Positions 35,801 through 49,179 of a stretch of 64,000 nucleotides of DNA are shown piece after piece (positions within the stretch are counted from its first letter, which is position 1; every line of letters begins with the position of its first letter). The position numbers were made by a program, and so were the translations under genes. The DNA lies in contig NW_025062475.1 of assembly GCF_000002995.4 (NCBI RefSeq), positions 620,001 through 684,000 of the forward strand, read 5' to 3'. The stretch comes from Brugia malayi (lineage: Eukaryota; Nematoda; Chromadorea; Rhabditida; Onchocercidae). Below the pieces are notes generated by a model that was not told where the DNA came from, did no database searches, and saw nothing but the letters and a program-made list of their open reading frames with translations.

Positions 35801-38800
35801 GTTGTGAGATTTTCAAAATAAGACAAACCAGTAAAATCCCTAAAGATTGAAGCACTTCATCAGCAATATCATCTTTAAGATGATACAAATTCCTATTTGC
35901 AATCCTTAATAAGCCAACAACAGCTCTCTCCACAATCAACGGATTCTGACCAAAACTACTCATAATCCATTTCAAATGCTGCTTGATTGGTGTCCATATT
36001 TGAGATAAACGATCTTTATTTTCCAGTGCTGTGCTAATCATCATTTCCAGGTAAAGTACAAGTGCATCTTCTTCCTGAAAATAATGCTTCGTTAATTGTA
36101 CCCACAAAAACAAGACTGGTTAAAGGTTTGTAGTGAATGAAACTGAAAAATATAACCATGGATTTCTGCATAGATAAGGAAGTACTAGTAGTATTGCATA
36201 ATAAATGGTTCAAAGTGATAGTAAACTTATAAGCTCACTAGTTACAAAGTCCTTGAGAATGCAGTCTAAATTAAGAAATCTGAGAAATTAGAAGATAAAG
36301 AAACCTTCCCCCTCCCCCCCCCCAAAAAAAAAAAAAAAAACACCAACCTGTTCTTTCAATTTTCTTGTCACAGGTTCACCTTTATCCATTTCAGTGTGAG
36401 CAACATTTGTAGAAGCTTGAATAATAGTACTAATGAGTTCAGAAAGTGCAGATGAAGTGAGGTATTTACCATCAACGATGAGCTGTTCCGGATGACATTC
36501 AGCTATCACTTCTTGAGCTACCTACATGACATAAAACTTTTTATTTGAAAAATTCCAAAGCTAACTGTTGATTTTATAGTTCGGTAATTACAAGCCACTT
36601 TATAGGTATCTGAAATGATTCAAATTTCAGAAAACGTAAAAATTGTACTTTAATAAGTTGTTGCTGATCGGCAGTTGGCGTAAATTCCTTGTTGTCATAA
36701 TTCGAGCTAAGTCCAAGCCAGCTAAGCAAACCAGAATCGCTTCGATTAGTTGATAACTTTCTGCAAAATTTCATGAGAGAAGTAAACAAGCTAATGATTC
36801 AGAAATCGATTAAATTTCCTTTAGCTACGTTTATAATTATATAACAGAATTTACGGTGGTAATACTCGTTGTATCGATACCCATCCTTTGCTATCCACAA
36901 AGTCTTCTACTTCCGTCATTGTACTCGGCAATAAACGGGCATAAAATAAACGTAAAATACTGTCTAGCACATTTTTCCAGCCCTATAATTCAGTAAGGAT
37001 AAATCCTTAAAGAAACATTTATATTACAGAAAATACTTAAGAAAAATTTAAAACTATTATAGAATAAAATTAGTTTACCTCTCGAAGAATGTCACCATGA
37101 GCATGTACCAGCTGAAACATAGCTCTTGCAGCCATTTGCGCTTTTGTGTTTTCACCGAAAGCAATTGCAATTTGCTCCGCACTTTGATTGGAATTTTCAA
37201 TCAAAACCCCATGTTGCCGAATTTCCAGACTCTGTTCCGGATTCTCTATAAATTACAATAATAAACAAAGCAGTGCTATTACTACAAATATCCCAAAATT
37301 TCCATCACTTTTCTTCGTTCCAAACCAGAGAAACGACATAATTGACAGACAATTTACCTTCATTTGTAGCCATCAAAGTAGAAAATTTGCACAAATGAAT
37401 AATTAAATTGTCGAAAACATCGCTCATTCCATAATGTGCAGCTATAGATGCACACTTGCGATATCCATTCAGCACTTTCTGAAATGTTGATCTGAACAAC
37501 TATTTTTGAAAATTCTGCTGAAAATTTTGAAATTTTTTTTGAAAATTTTTTTGAAATATCTAAAAAACATCTCTGAAATCGAAAATTTCTGAAATTTTGA
37601 ATAACCATTCACTGAATGATAAAAATAGCAAAAAACTTCACTGGTTATGAGAGCACTGATTTTTTAATACCTGCAAAATGGTATCTCTTCCACTTTTGTC
37701 AAATACAAACGATAGTGCCGCGGAAGCTGGACCCCAAGTGATACTAAATAAATCATGGTCATTCCATCCTGCTGGTACATGGATAAATTCACCTTCCTTC
37801 GTTTCACCACGTCGTAATAAAACCTAAAAAATTTAACATATTGTTAGAATAAAATTTTGAAATGTTGTTTTCTCTTTCCTACCAATATTGTAAACAAATC
37901 CTACTACTATCTTCCATACTTTGACACTATCTTAATGCGAACATTTTGAAATCAAAACATGGTTTCAGCAAAAAATTTTTCTGACCTTAATTTTCCTCCA
38001 CTCTAAGCATGAAAAATTATATAACTATTCAAGTCTGTTTTCATTCTTATCAAAATATGTTAACTCCTAACTTAACAGTGTCATTTAATTAGAATTATTT
38101 ATTATAGGAGCTTCTAAGTCAAACTTATTTTATCTGCCTTACGAATTACAGGAATTTACCTTCCATAGATAATTTTCTTTTACAATTCCAACCTGTTCAG
38201 CAGGCATCACAATTTCTTCATTTCTGAAAAGGATTTCAAGATTGAATATTATCTATCAATGTCAAATGAAATCATATTTCATATCTTGCAGAAGATCTAG
38301 CCTTTCCTTCTGCTCAAACTTTCAATTCAAACATTTTTATCACATGCCTGATAGCATTATACATTTCATCCAACATTGCAGGATCAAAATCCTGACCACC
38401 GTTAGTACCTGATAAATTTCGCTTAAAACATTCTGCTTGCATTGGTCGCTGATTTTTCCGCACCTGAAATCATATTATTTTACTTTATATACAAATTAAG
38501 GAATGTTTGACCAATTCTTAATGTATTACAATGAATAATTTCAATCAGTGATTAATTAAATCAAAAATCAAACTTTCTTGCATATTTTTTCCTCTTAAGT
38601 AAATTATAAAATAAACAGCATATGAAAAAAAAAAAAAAAAACCTGTGGATTGTGCTGATCAGTATTGAGCATAATGACAGCATAAGCTAATGTGAAAGCA
38701 GCATCAACGTGATTGAAGGGTTCACCATTTGCAATATACCAATGATCTTAACATTCAAAAAAAAAAAAAACGTGAAAAAGAAGCAAAGGCAAAAAAAAAG

Positions 38801-41800
38801 AATAACAGTTAATAATGACGCAAGCATTTTTAGCGACGAAATCCTAATTATTTATGTCAGATCACTGCTTGTTCAGTGACTAAAAATTTTAATGGAACAA
38901 TAAGACAAAACAAAAATAAACCCAATGGAGATATTATAATTTTTAGTCATACTGAAAGTGCCCTTTCCACTTTCGCCAGAAAAACAAAATTCCAGCTAAT
39001 TTTACAAAACTTTACGTTAACATTAAAAAAAATTCTGTTTTGTCAAATTCCGCATTCACATAAAACATTACTAAAAATTTGTTTTATTCAAGTCAAGTTA
39101 TTCAGAATTAAACGTCAAGGCGAATATATTGTTCATAAAAATGACAGATAAGCCATCCAAATTTTATTAAGTGTTTAACATCACATTACAGCACTAACCT
39201 GCAAAATGCTGCATTACCATCGAAATTTCTGCAGCTTCTCCAGGTAATCTAAATGCTTCCAAAAACATACGCAAAGCATCATCCAGACGAGTATTTCCAA
39301 ATGGAAATGACCGAACAAAAGCATCCAACACAGCGGCATTTTTTCGGCTGCAGATTATGCATGTGAAATAAGTAATAAATTTAAAAAGTTCCACATATGT
39401 TCACTATGGAACACAAAAATGTAATGGAAACTTTACTATCTATCAATTCCTGGATTTTTTCGTTTTTTTTTTTTTTTTTTTATTTCTGGATTTCTGGATT
39501 CTTTTCATTTATTATTTTCAGAATGCACAACAATTCATATCGGCAATCTAATAGAAGAAAACTTTAGTAAGTGATGTGCTTCACAGCTCTAATAATAAAC
39601 CAAATTAATGATTTATAGGAATATCAGACTTCAATATATGCAATCTCATAAAAGGAAAAACAACGATTTTAACAATATAACAAAACAAATAAACAAACAA
39701 AAAAAAAAAGACCAAATTGCATTATGAGTTTTGAAATATAACAAACCTGCAGATATAATCAGCAATTCGCTTTTTATCGAGGCGTGGATTTTCTCTTAAC
39801 CAAGATACAACATCTACAGGATCCAGCGGTGATTTTAAAATTTTCTTCTCTTTAAGAAATTCAATTCCTATAAAATCCACAATTATAAGCTTTTCTGACT
39901 ATTTAACTTCAAATTATCATTTAAAATTCAATTTTTTAATAAAAGCAAGAACCTTTCTTTGGGTCCTGATTAAAAAATTCTGTCGCTTCTGTAATAATTC
40001 GTTTTTTCTTTTTCCTCTCGATGACTTCGATAATTGATGGAGGAGAAGATGATGGAGCCATTCGATTTGCGTGCAATGCTATAGAAAGTAAAAATGTTTC
40101 AAAAAGTGCCGTTCTTCCCGCTGCAGTAATTGCTTAACGAAAATGCAATACTGCAAGCGGTTAATTATCAAAGATTTAAAGGACAAATTATAAAAAAAAT
40201 ATGTTCCGCAGTGAAACTTCAGCAATGCCAATTAGCATCAATATTATGTCACGTTAAAATTTGACTTGCTGTGATTAGACTAAGATCTGTTCTTTCTCTT
40301 TTCTCCTCTCACACTGTTCTAACATGATTTTTAAATCAAAATTACAAATTTTACTAGACAAATTTCTCCGACTTTAGCAGCCCTTTGATATACGCATATC
40401 ATCATTGTGATATTCAATTTTAACAACTTACATAAACTTTCATCGATTGCATTCTGTCTTCCAAAAGCATATCCACTAATAGCTGGTAAGTGCAACTGCG
40501 CTGATATCGAACTAAAAAAAAAATCCATAAACTGAGAAAAATGAGGTCATAAACCAAAACTCAACAAAGTTTGTGCAACAAACTAAACCTACGTTGGAAT
40601 AGCGGTTTTCTGATGAACACCACCAGCCTGCCTGTATACACAATTGTTATCAATCGTATCAATTACAGTAAGTAAACCATCCAGAGATAATAGATTGATA
40701 GAACGCAAACCAAGAACAGGAAACGCATTTTCAAGAAGAAGCTTAAAGTAGCAAATTGATGAAATTTTATTTGTTGCACTTGCAATTATGGAATTCCTAT
40801 GCTGCATAATACAATAAGTTCAAAAAAAAAAAAAATTTGACGAAAAAGCAAATGTTTACCTTGGTAAGATTTTCAAAAAGATTTGAGCAATATAAATCAC
40901 AATCATAATTCAAGTAAATTTCCGTAACTAGTCCCGCTATACGCCATAACTGTACAATGCTTTCTAGTGCCATTTCTTTTTGTTCATAACTAATACGAGT
41001 CTAAAAAGTCAAAATTTTATTTTTACACATCAAAGCTTCGAAATGAGACATATTAATTTTTTACATGCCAATTTTTCGCGGCAGGAAGTTTTAAAATAGT
41101 TTAAGAAATATATAAAATACAAATAAGACCTGTTCACTAGTAACGATTGATTGTAATTTTAGAAAATACATTTCAAGTTGGAATTTCAGGTCTGAACGAA
41201 GACCCTCAAACAACAAAAAGCAAAGACGATTCGTCGCAGCAAATACGGGCAATTTTTCAGTATCCAACAGCTAAAACGAGAGTTCCAAATTATAGTTTCA
41301 TTTTTAGGTCTGCTATGACATATAATTTGAACGTTTATTAATGAAGTTCTGATAGTTTGATTACGTATAAACAAATAATTGTTCGGAGCGGCTTCCAATA
41401 GTGATACGTAGTTATAGAAAATTGTAATACAATGATTAAGAGACAGCTGTACTTGAATATCTTGAACTATAATATGAATTAAATTACTCAAATGTGAAAA
41501 TATTTTAAGTAATACTTGTAACAGCGAACGACAAAGTTCATCTTTCACCAATGGCATCAGCAACGAAAAACTGCGAACATGATCGGCGCCAGCTTCCAAT
41601 GCAACGGTAAGCAAATTTAAACCCATCAAAATCATTGATTCTGTGTTAGCACGATCCAAAGGATTAGTGAGAGCAATTAAAAACCTATAAAAACTTGGAG
41701 TCCAACATTTTTAGCAAAGTTCCAAATGTAATTTACAGCATTCCTTGCTTAATAAATTGCTGAATCAGCTTGTCAAGAATTTATGTCATATATATATATA

Positions 41801-44800
41801 TATATATGTAAATAATGGTTTTTTCTGATAAGTGCTCATCTGACTCACCAGATCCTTTCCTTAATTCCAGCTTTTGCTGGCTTGCACTCACCGCTGGTTC
41901 CTCAGCTTGTTTGATTTAACACGTGCTTTTATTCAAGAAATACATCGTTGATTTTTGTAATTAGAACTTTTACAACTAAAATTAATAATCAGTAATCATC
42001 TGCTTACTAACCTGAGTAATTCACGAACACATGGTATGCCGTAAGGTATATGAGCGGTTAGGTTTGAAGTAATTATCGCTGTAGATGGTGCTGATTTTTC
42101 ATCATTTACTACATGATTTTCCTGAAATCAAACAATTCTAATCTTTTCATGGATTCATGCAGTATTTATCCTTTCAACACAAAAAAAAAATAGCAGTATA
42201 CCAACTTTTTCAGAATCGGATATTGGCTTCACCATCTCCTCATGACTTTTCATCCTTTTTCTAATCACTCGTCCTTTTTCGTTATTCTCTTCCTTGGATG
42301 ATGCAGAACTCTGCAAATTTTGACAACTTTAAACACAGAGCAGGAAATAGCTCACAAAGAGGTTAATCAAAACCTTATTATAGATCAACCTGCCCAACAT
42401 ATAACTAAAATATTAAAAATCAATAACATTTCGAGAGAAACAGTCTGTAACTGACATCATCATTATCTGGTACAACACCATCATCTGAATCAGGTCTTTT
42501 ATCAGGTCTTGTTGCTTCGGGATGTTCTTCTGATGGTTTAGAAACAATAACGCTATCATAACATTCAACAGATTCGGGCCATTCCGTTAAATGTTGATGA
42601 GAAACAGCACTAGCTGTAACAAAAAAAAAAATTAACTTCTCCAAATTGAGTGACCACATTTAGAAAGTAATGAGATATTTGAATTTCAAATTCAATAATT
42701 GACTTTAAAACTCTGCAAATTAGAAATTTCTAGGTTTCTCCAAGATTCTACTTTTAGATAGGATATATATTTCCATGTCGCACTTTTTTTTTTCCACAGC
42801 ACTCCTTCCTTGGTGATAAGCAACAAAGACAAACAAAATGTCTAATATTTTGGTTATTTTAAACATACAAAAATGTACAAATTTACTTTCTTTTGTTTTA
42901 TTGATAATAGTAGTTTGAGAATTATCACTTTTCAACTTTCTGTCATCGTTACTCTGCAGAAATGGTATCACTTCAATCGAATTTGACAGACCAACGTTTT
43001 GTGGTGACCCAATACTGTGACCGCTTTCCTGGCTATTTTCTTCCTGCATCAAATCAGCATGTTCCTTTGATTAAATTCATTCGTGCAATGGTTAAAAAAG
43101 TTGATATTAATTAAGAATATCCAGTTTCAGAAGTTTAGAAGCAGTCTAAATCATAAAGAAAAGAAACATTAAATGACCAGATATTCTTAATGCTCACTCC
43201 AACATCTCAAATATTAACAAAGGATGAAATGAAAGTTATCTAACTTGTCGAGACGCTGTGATATTGCTTCCAGTGCTGTCCTTTTCCCCTTTCTCATTTT
43301 TTACAATATCATTAAAATAAGTTTTTCGTTTCTTTCTCTTCCCTGCTAAATGACCAGCACGCTTCACCTGGAAAATAGAAACCGAAATTACATTCCAATT
43401 GTGTAGAAAAATTGTTTTAAGTTAAACTGCTAAAATTAAAATCCTTTCAGTCTCTCAATAACATTTTTGAAGTCAAAAAGAGATGAGCTAATCTATTCAC
43501 ATATTATCAAGACATAGAATAGAACAACTTAATTCCGCGACGGTAAGGATGAAAAAATCATCTCTGGATGACGTTAACAATTCTGATTTCAAAATCAGTC
43601 ATTATATTAAGATCAGGCATGTATTTTATGCCGAGAAATTTGAAGATACTTAATAAACGACATAAGTTAGAAAGATAATACTAGTTTTCGAATGTAAGGA
43701 TGACGAATATCTTCTTGAAATGTAGGTAGCCTTGTGAATAATAGCTGCGTCATATCTGATAAGGTAGCTTCAGCAGCTTCACGTAAAAGTTCACTCAAAG
43801 CTGGCTCAAAACTGATCCGAAAGCAACTTTGCATCATTTCGCAAACGCTTTCATTGGATAATAATCGCCCAACTGGTGTAAGCAAAAGAGTACGCAACAC
43901 CTGAAGAAATAAATAAAAACCGACGTTTTAAACAGCTATAATAAAGCCTCTACAATTTTTATTGCTTGAAATGGAAACAATCCAACTCATCATATTATGT
44001 AAGAGGATTGAAAAATAAATCATTTACCACTAATAATGAAGCTACTTACAGCAGAACTTCTACTACTATCAAAAATAGTAAAGAACTGAAAATTTTCCTA
44101 AAAAATCATAAATTCAAATAACCTGAAGAATTTTTAATAGAACAACTTCATCTCTACCACTGTCAGCACTACCAATAAATTTCGCATGCGTTACGGCATC
44201 CGCAATGTTTTCTACTGCATTTGATGCTTTTATACTGCAATATTTACAACGTTTGAAAATCAATAGTAAGAAAACCTTATAAATCATGGATTTAAGAAAA
44301 TTTTACAAAAACTGAACTCATTGGAATGGAAAGTAGAAAATAACCTTGAACTATCAATTAATCCATAACTAAGGAATTTAGCAACGGATGACAAAGCCTG
44401 TGCCGTTACTGGACCATTGGTCTGATCAGAACGTATCACATCAAGAAATGGACTTAGATATGTGTCTGGATTCATATCCGATAAATCGTTTACCTTAATT
44501 ACAATATTTACACTTAAAAAGAATTTAAAATGTTTTCATTCATGAATATAAATTTTAACGAAGATAATAAGCACTCTCTGTTTCAAGCACAGAAAGACCG
44601 TACCACAAAACCGACTCTGCAAATGTTTTAGTATTTGGTATACAATTAAAAAATGAAGCTTATGAAAAGGATACGGAGAAATAGTCAGCAGAGAAAAAAT
44701 AAAAGAGATGATAAAGGAAACAGAGAAATTAGAAATTGCTAACATTACATATTCAATAATCATTTCTCCATCAATTTTTATTCTATTTCGGTTTTCATGT

Positions 44801-45178
44801 AAATAAGAAAATCCAAACAACTAAAAACATTCAAAACAAAACCTATTGCTCTTTCGCCAATAAAAGTAAAAATGTAATGAGTGCACAAAGTGGAAGAAGA
44901 AATGAATTTGATATTGTAATCTTCTAATTACCAGTTTAAATATTCAAAATAGAACTTCAATTTAGTGAGATTTAAAATTTTAAAGTATGTGAACTTACAG
45001 AATTGAAAACATCTCTTAAATCTGCGAAATTCCTTAACAATGGATCAGTTTCATCAAGCAATGAGTGTCCTAAATGGATCTGTTGCTGATGATGGGACCA
45101 GTTTCGGTGTGCTTTCTTCAGCAATGCTACCACAGCATTGACTTCACCTTGAACTACGTACAAACCATTCACCGCCAT
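31177..45178 (-). CDS. gbf-1: GBF1-type Arf guanine nucleotide exchange factor
   Basis: Forty-two exons keep frame for about 2029 residues (human GBF1 about 1860). In transcript order they run from 44999-45178, 44345-44493, 44123-44234 and 43682-43900 through the Sec7 exons 39953-40078, 39747-39867, 39199-39347, 38643-38746 and 38348-38463 to 32220-32502, 31741-32019, 31398-31580 and 31177-31227. The start [17 protein letters not shown] aligns with the GBF1 N terminus (dimerisation/cyclophilin-binding domain). The HUS box reads NYDCD (about 572-576). The Sec7 domain spans about 690-885, with the catalytic Glu finger in FRLPGEAAE (Glu about 784). HDS repeats follow (for example [22 protein letters not shown]), then a Ser/Pro/Gln-rich tail. 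GBF1 loads GTP on Arf1 at the cis-Golgi and ER-Golgi intermediate to recruit COPI. One intron uses a GC donor. Confidence 0.95.
38224..38347 (-). other. GC-AG intron in gbf-1
   Basis: The donor after the exon ending at 38348 reads AG|GCATGT and the acceptor before 38223 is TTTTCAG. Only this junction keeps the conserved GBF1 reading (YNAIR then [10 protein letters not shown]); the nearest GT donor leads to an immediate stop. Confidence 0.8.
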
Positions 45179-46982
45179 AGATTCACCTTGCAGTTTAATT
45201 TCACGACAGCAAAGATATATGGTTAATTTTACCTTAAATAATTTTTCTGTTACATTAGAAATAAATTCAGTATCCATCTTATCTTACGCAAGAACAAAGA
45301 CGTTAACCGATTGTTTATGGAAAAGAAATGAAAACTCACAAATTGACACAAAATCATATTATTATTATTATTATAATTGGAATTTCAGCCATAATATGAA
45401 ATATAAATATGAAATGTGAAATTCATAAATGTGAAATTGATGTGAAATGTGAAATTCATATACATAAATATGAAATGATTTTCCAGAAACAAGTGAAAAA
45501 AAAAGGTAAGGATTGATGGAAAATCTGTACCTGAAACGTTTATTTAAAAAAAATACCAAAAAGTAGAAAGGAAATGAAGTAACATCAAAAAATCAGTATT
45601 AAAAATCAAAAACATACATCAAAAAAAGAAAAGAAAAAACGCTTCACTAACTCTTGCAATGATTCAAACAGTGCAATATCAAAAATACATGCGAAACAAA
45701 TTTTTGAATACAATAATAAATGATAACATTAGCAATAATAATAATATATGTTAATTCTATAAATAAATATAAGAATCAGGTAAACAGATAAAATTTATTG
45801 AAATTAAGGTAGAATTACTAGCAAGTAATACGGTAACAAGTAAAAAATGAAGTACACATAAGAAATAACTTCGCCCTCTCTCCAATTACGTGTCCCCATT
45901 TACGTGAAAATTAACACGTCAATATGTACCGCTATTATTACGTCTGCCCCTACGTACCACACGCGGCCCGTCACCATGGCGATAACGTAACAAATTAAGA
46001 TCACAATGCAAAACTTATGATTCCAAACACGTCGATGAATGTTACTCTATTGCTATCGACTAACTCTATTGCAATTCTTATAATTTGCTTTTCCCTCTTT
46101 CCCTCTCTCTCTCTCTCTCTCTCCTACCTCATTTATCACCTTGTATTCTCACTTTACATTTCACGACGTTAATCCTCATTTCAAGACAACATACTTTTCA
46201 AAATTTCATTCTTGCAAACTCTCTAAAACAAGAAAATTACTGCAAATTGTTTGTTCGTAGATTTAGAATTTCGATAATCTTTTTTTTGGAGTTATTCAAA
46301 TTAAAACAAAATGGAAAAGTGGAAATACGTCAGGTACCTCTAACGCAATGAGAATAGAAAAGTGTAAATGTGAAATTTTCTTGACATTTATAAATTTTAT
46401 ACCTTTTATGATTTTTCATTATTTAATTGTTGTATTATTTCCTGTACGCATTTTTATTAACATTCTCTATTAGCTTTAAACTTTAGCTGAAAATTTTCAT
46501 TCGTACTTGAGTATTATTACAGTGTGGCAAAATTAAAGTACAAGGCTGCTTTTTTTTTTTTTAAATATAAAGGCATATTTTTGAATGAAAAGAAAGTGAC
46601 ATACAATATTTCTATAAGCATTTAACAAACTCTTCATTCATTTATAGAAAAAGCAATAGGGTGTCTTATGTGCATATTTCTGTTGTAAATGATTGTAAAA
46701 AAAAAAAAAAAAAAAAAACGGCATTATGTTGTTAATACTTGCAGATATTTATTGCCATCAATAGCACTTCCAGTTAATTTTTTTTTTTTTTTTTCTAATT
46801 ATTTTCACAAATACTTGACAGAAATACAAAATCAGAATGACCCTAGTTCGCTTTGTTTGCTAGTCATTCAACCATATGTAAAAAGCGTAACATAATACAT
46901 TACAGTTTCAAATAAAAGAAAATCTATACGATCAGAAATTCTGACCAAAAAAGGCCTTAAAAAATCTATACAACTAAATCAA
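45179..46982. other. Intergenic region upstream of gbf-1
   Basis: 1.8 kb between the immp-1 stop and the gbf-1 start (both minus). It holds an ACGT-rich, locally GC-richer block at 45888-46032, a (CT)n tract near 46102-46123 and homopolymer runs. No exon found. The distance is too large for a tight operon, so gbf-1 probably has its own promoter here. Confidence 0.6.
45888..46032. promoter_or_regulatory. Putative gbf-1 promoter block with seven ACGT cores
   Basis: Seven ACGT tetramers begin at 45888, 45902, 45916, 45940, 45952, 45985 and 46029, in contexts such as TTACGTG, ACACGTCA, TTACGTCT and TAACGTAA. By base composition fewer than one would be expected. ACGT is the core of bZIP (ATF/CREB/XBP-1-like) and some bHLH sites. 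The block is also the only CG-richer stretch nearby, 0.7-0.85 kb upstream of the gbf-1 ATG. ER-Golgi genes are often stress regulated through bZIP factors, so the link is plausible but inferred. Confidence 0.4.
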
Positions 46983-47769
46983 TTACTCATTTGGCTTCTC
47001 CCAGAACCAATGTGTCGATATCCATCCAGCCCTCGATAATGGCCATATCCTAAGTATTAAACGAACTTGTACCAGGCCGGCTGGTACCGGACCAAAGACC
47101 CGAGAATCGGTAGAAGCTACCGTGTTATCACCTTCCAAGTATACATGTCCCCGTGGAATCACCCCATTCGGTAACAGATAACAATTTGTCACTATATCAT
47201 GCTCCATAGCCGTTAAGCGTTTACAAAGCATTTCGCTCGAATCATGAGGTGCCAAAGCGCCAACAATATCGCCACGTCGTAAGTTACGCAAATGGATACT
47301 CAACCGCTCAGCAATCACCTATAATTTGACTATTTAATCTCTCCCTCTTCTTATTAACAGCAGCATTCAAACCAAAAATAACAAATATATTATCAGGATA
47401 AAATGAAGATAATACAAAACATAAATTTGCATACATTAAGTTAAAGATAGAATATTTTAAACATTAAATTTTGGATTGGTAATTTTAAAACAAAACACAT
47501 CCAACATTTAATTATTAAAAAGCTATCGAAATTCATTAATCAACAAATATTGAAACTCTCAGGAATTTTTGCACATAGCTCTATGAATCGATGAATAAAA
47601 GATACAGTTGAGAAATACCTACCAAATCACCATCTTGTATTGTTGGATGCATCGATGGTCCTGAACATATCACTAATTCACCTACATGACGACCTAGAGC
47701 ATATGAAGCACAATAGAAATAGCCGAAATTTCGGATCAAACGCCAATTTAATAGTTTCCCAAACAACAT
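46983..47769 (-). CDS. immp-1: Mitochondrial inner membrane protease catalytic subunit 1 (IMMP1-like)
   Basis: Two exons (47623-47769 and 46983-47318) give 160 residues, against 166 for human IMMP1L. This S26-family peptidase sits in the mitochondrial inner membrane facing the intermembrane space and removes sorting signals from imported proteins. The N-terminal 30 residues hold the membrane segment. The catalytic Ser is in [14 protein letters not shown] (Ser 39) and the catalytic Lys in [12 protein letters not shown] (Lys 82), both intact. Downstream GHVYLEGDN and [15 protein letters not shown] are the family's conserved box. The intron is 304 bp and both junctions are phase 0, restoring the family sequence DGDLV then IAERLS. 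A TTTTCAG acceptor 30 bases before the ATG (leader from 47799) suggests spliced-leader trans-splicing. Confidence 0.93.
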
Positions 47770-49179
47770 ACCATTTGAAGGAATTTATACGTTAGAAATC
47801 TGAAAATGAAAGAATTTATTTTGAAAAAGTGATAAATCGAAAAAGTGAGCATGAGAAAAAGCAACTATTTTAGCTGAACCATTCTACCAGTTGAAAAGAA
47901 AAAAAAAAAAAGAAATAATAGAAAATATGAAAAAATTAAAGTAACAAATCGTAGTAATATAAACTATCATACATATATCACAAATATTACAGTCCAAATA
48001 TTTGAATTAAAAGAATAAACCATAATGATTATTTTCCTATATGAAAATTTTTGCAACTAATATTCCATCAAGCAATTTATTTAAGCTAAATTATCTTTGC
48101 ATTCATTCATGTGAAAGCTTAAAAATAAGTCAATCATTCCCTATTTCGGAAGTCGTTGTTACCATATAATTTTCTTACTATCACATTAAGGATTAACAAA
48201 ATTACTCCAATATATTTGTCATTTGTTTAACATTCTAAATGTCATCTACTTTGTTTTTTCTTTTTGCTCATTTTCGGAAAAAAATTAAGAAAAATCTAAA
48301 TCAAAGACAAAATGTTAGAATATCTCGTCGGTCATAATAATATATTTTTCGTTGCAAATGTCTGTCTCTGAAGCTCCTCTTATAACACTCCATCCTAATA
48401 TATAAGCTAACTTAAAGAGGACAATTTTGATAAATACAAATAAAACTCCTCACTTGTATTCTGTTATTACTAGTACTAATCATAATAACATCCATTTCCG
48501 AATCTTCTCAAAATTTTTTGTTTGATAGAGGCTGAGACAGCAAATGCAAAGTTATTGCATATATCAGTTAACGATGAATCAAAGCAAATATATCAGTCAA
48601 CGATGAATTCAGGAAAAAAACATCCTCAAGTGAGGTTAACTTTTAATATTGTAAACGAAACGACAACACGACATCCTTTTTTAACATCTTTTTTATTGGA
48701 TAATAAACTTTGAATTCACCAAAAGACAAAACTCTACTTTTTTACAACCTTTTCCAGAACAATACTCAAAAGTTTCCATAAAAACTTGTATTATATATCA
48801 TTAATTTGAAAAATTTTAGTAGTAATCATCCTACGAAAGAAAACAATAACATGAACATTCAGAGAAAAAAAAAGTGAGATGTGCACATTCTCCAATACTT
48901 TCAAGAATCAAAACTGAATTAGAAGTACTAAATCATGAATGCATGGCAAAAACGAAGAACTTAAATTTCGAAGGTATACGATTGGAAACAAGTAAGTCTA
49001 TAAAAAGCACAGAAACAGATGATTCCATGTAATACTGATTATGTTCATTTTGATTAAAATCTTTATATTTCCCTTTTTAAAATATTCAGAATTATGTTGG
49101 ACCTTTACGTTAAAATCACACGTAAAAGACATATATATATATATATAAAGCTTATGTAAGTTGACTCGATTCATCATCT
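47770..49179. other. Intergenic region between the Tudor gene and immp-1
   Basis: About 1.4 kb, AT-rich, covering the Tudor-gene 3' UTR and the immp-1 promoter. A short frame at 48522-48713 (plus) has ordinary-looking composition but no splice partners, and I do not call it a gene. Confidence 0.5.

Noticed and set aside
41186..41515. Open extension past the gbf-1 exon ending at 41516
   Set aside because: GBF1 similarity stops at the GTATTA donor and resumes at 41270 ([20 protein letters not shown]), so the stretch between is an intron.
45971..45987. X-box-like GTCACCATGGCGATAAC (RFX/DAF-19 ciliary promoter motif)
   Set aside because: The half-sites are too far apart and one mismatches, and neither gbf-1 nor immp-1 is a ciliary gene.
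48522..48713. Plus-strand 63-residue frame between immp-1 and the Tudor gene
   Set aside because: It starts with a non-ATG codon, has no acceptor/donor partners and resembles no family I know.
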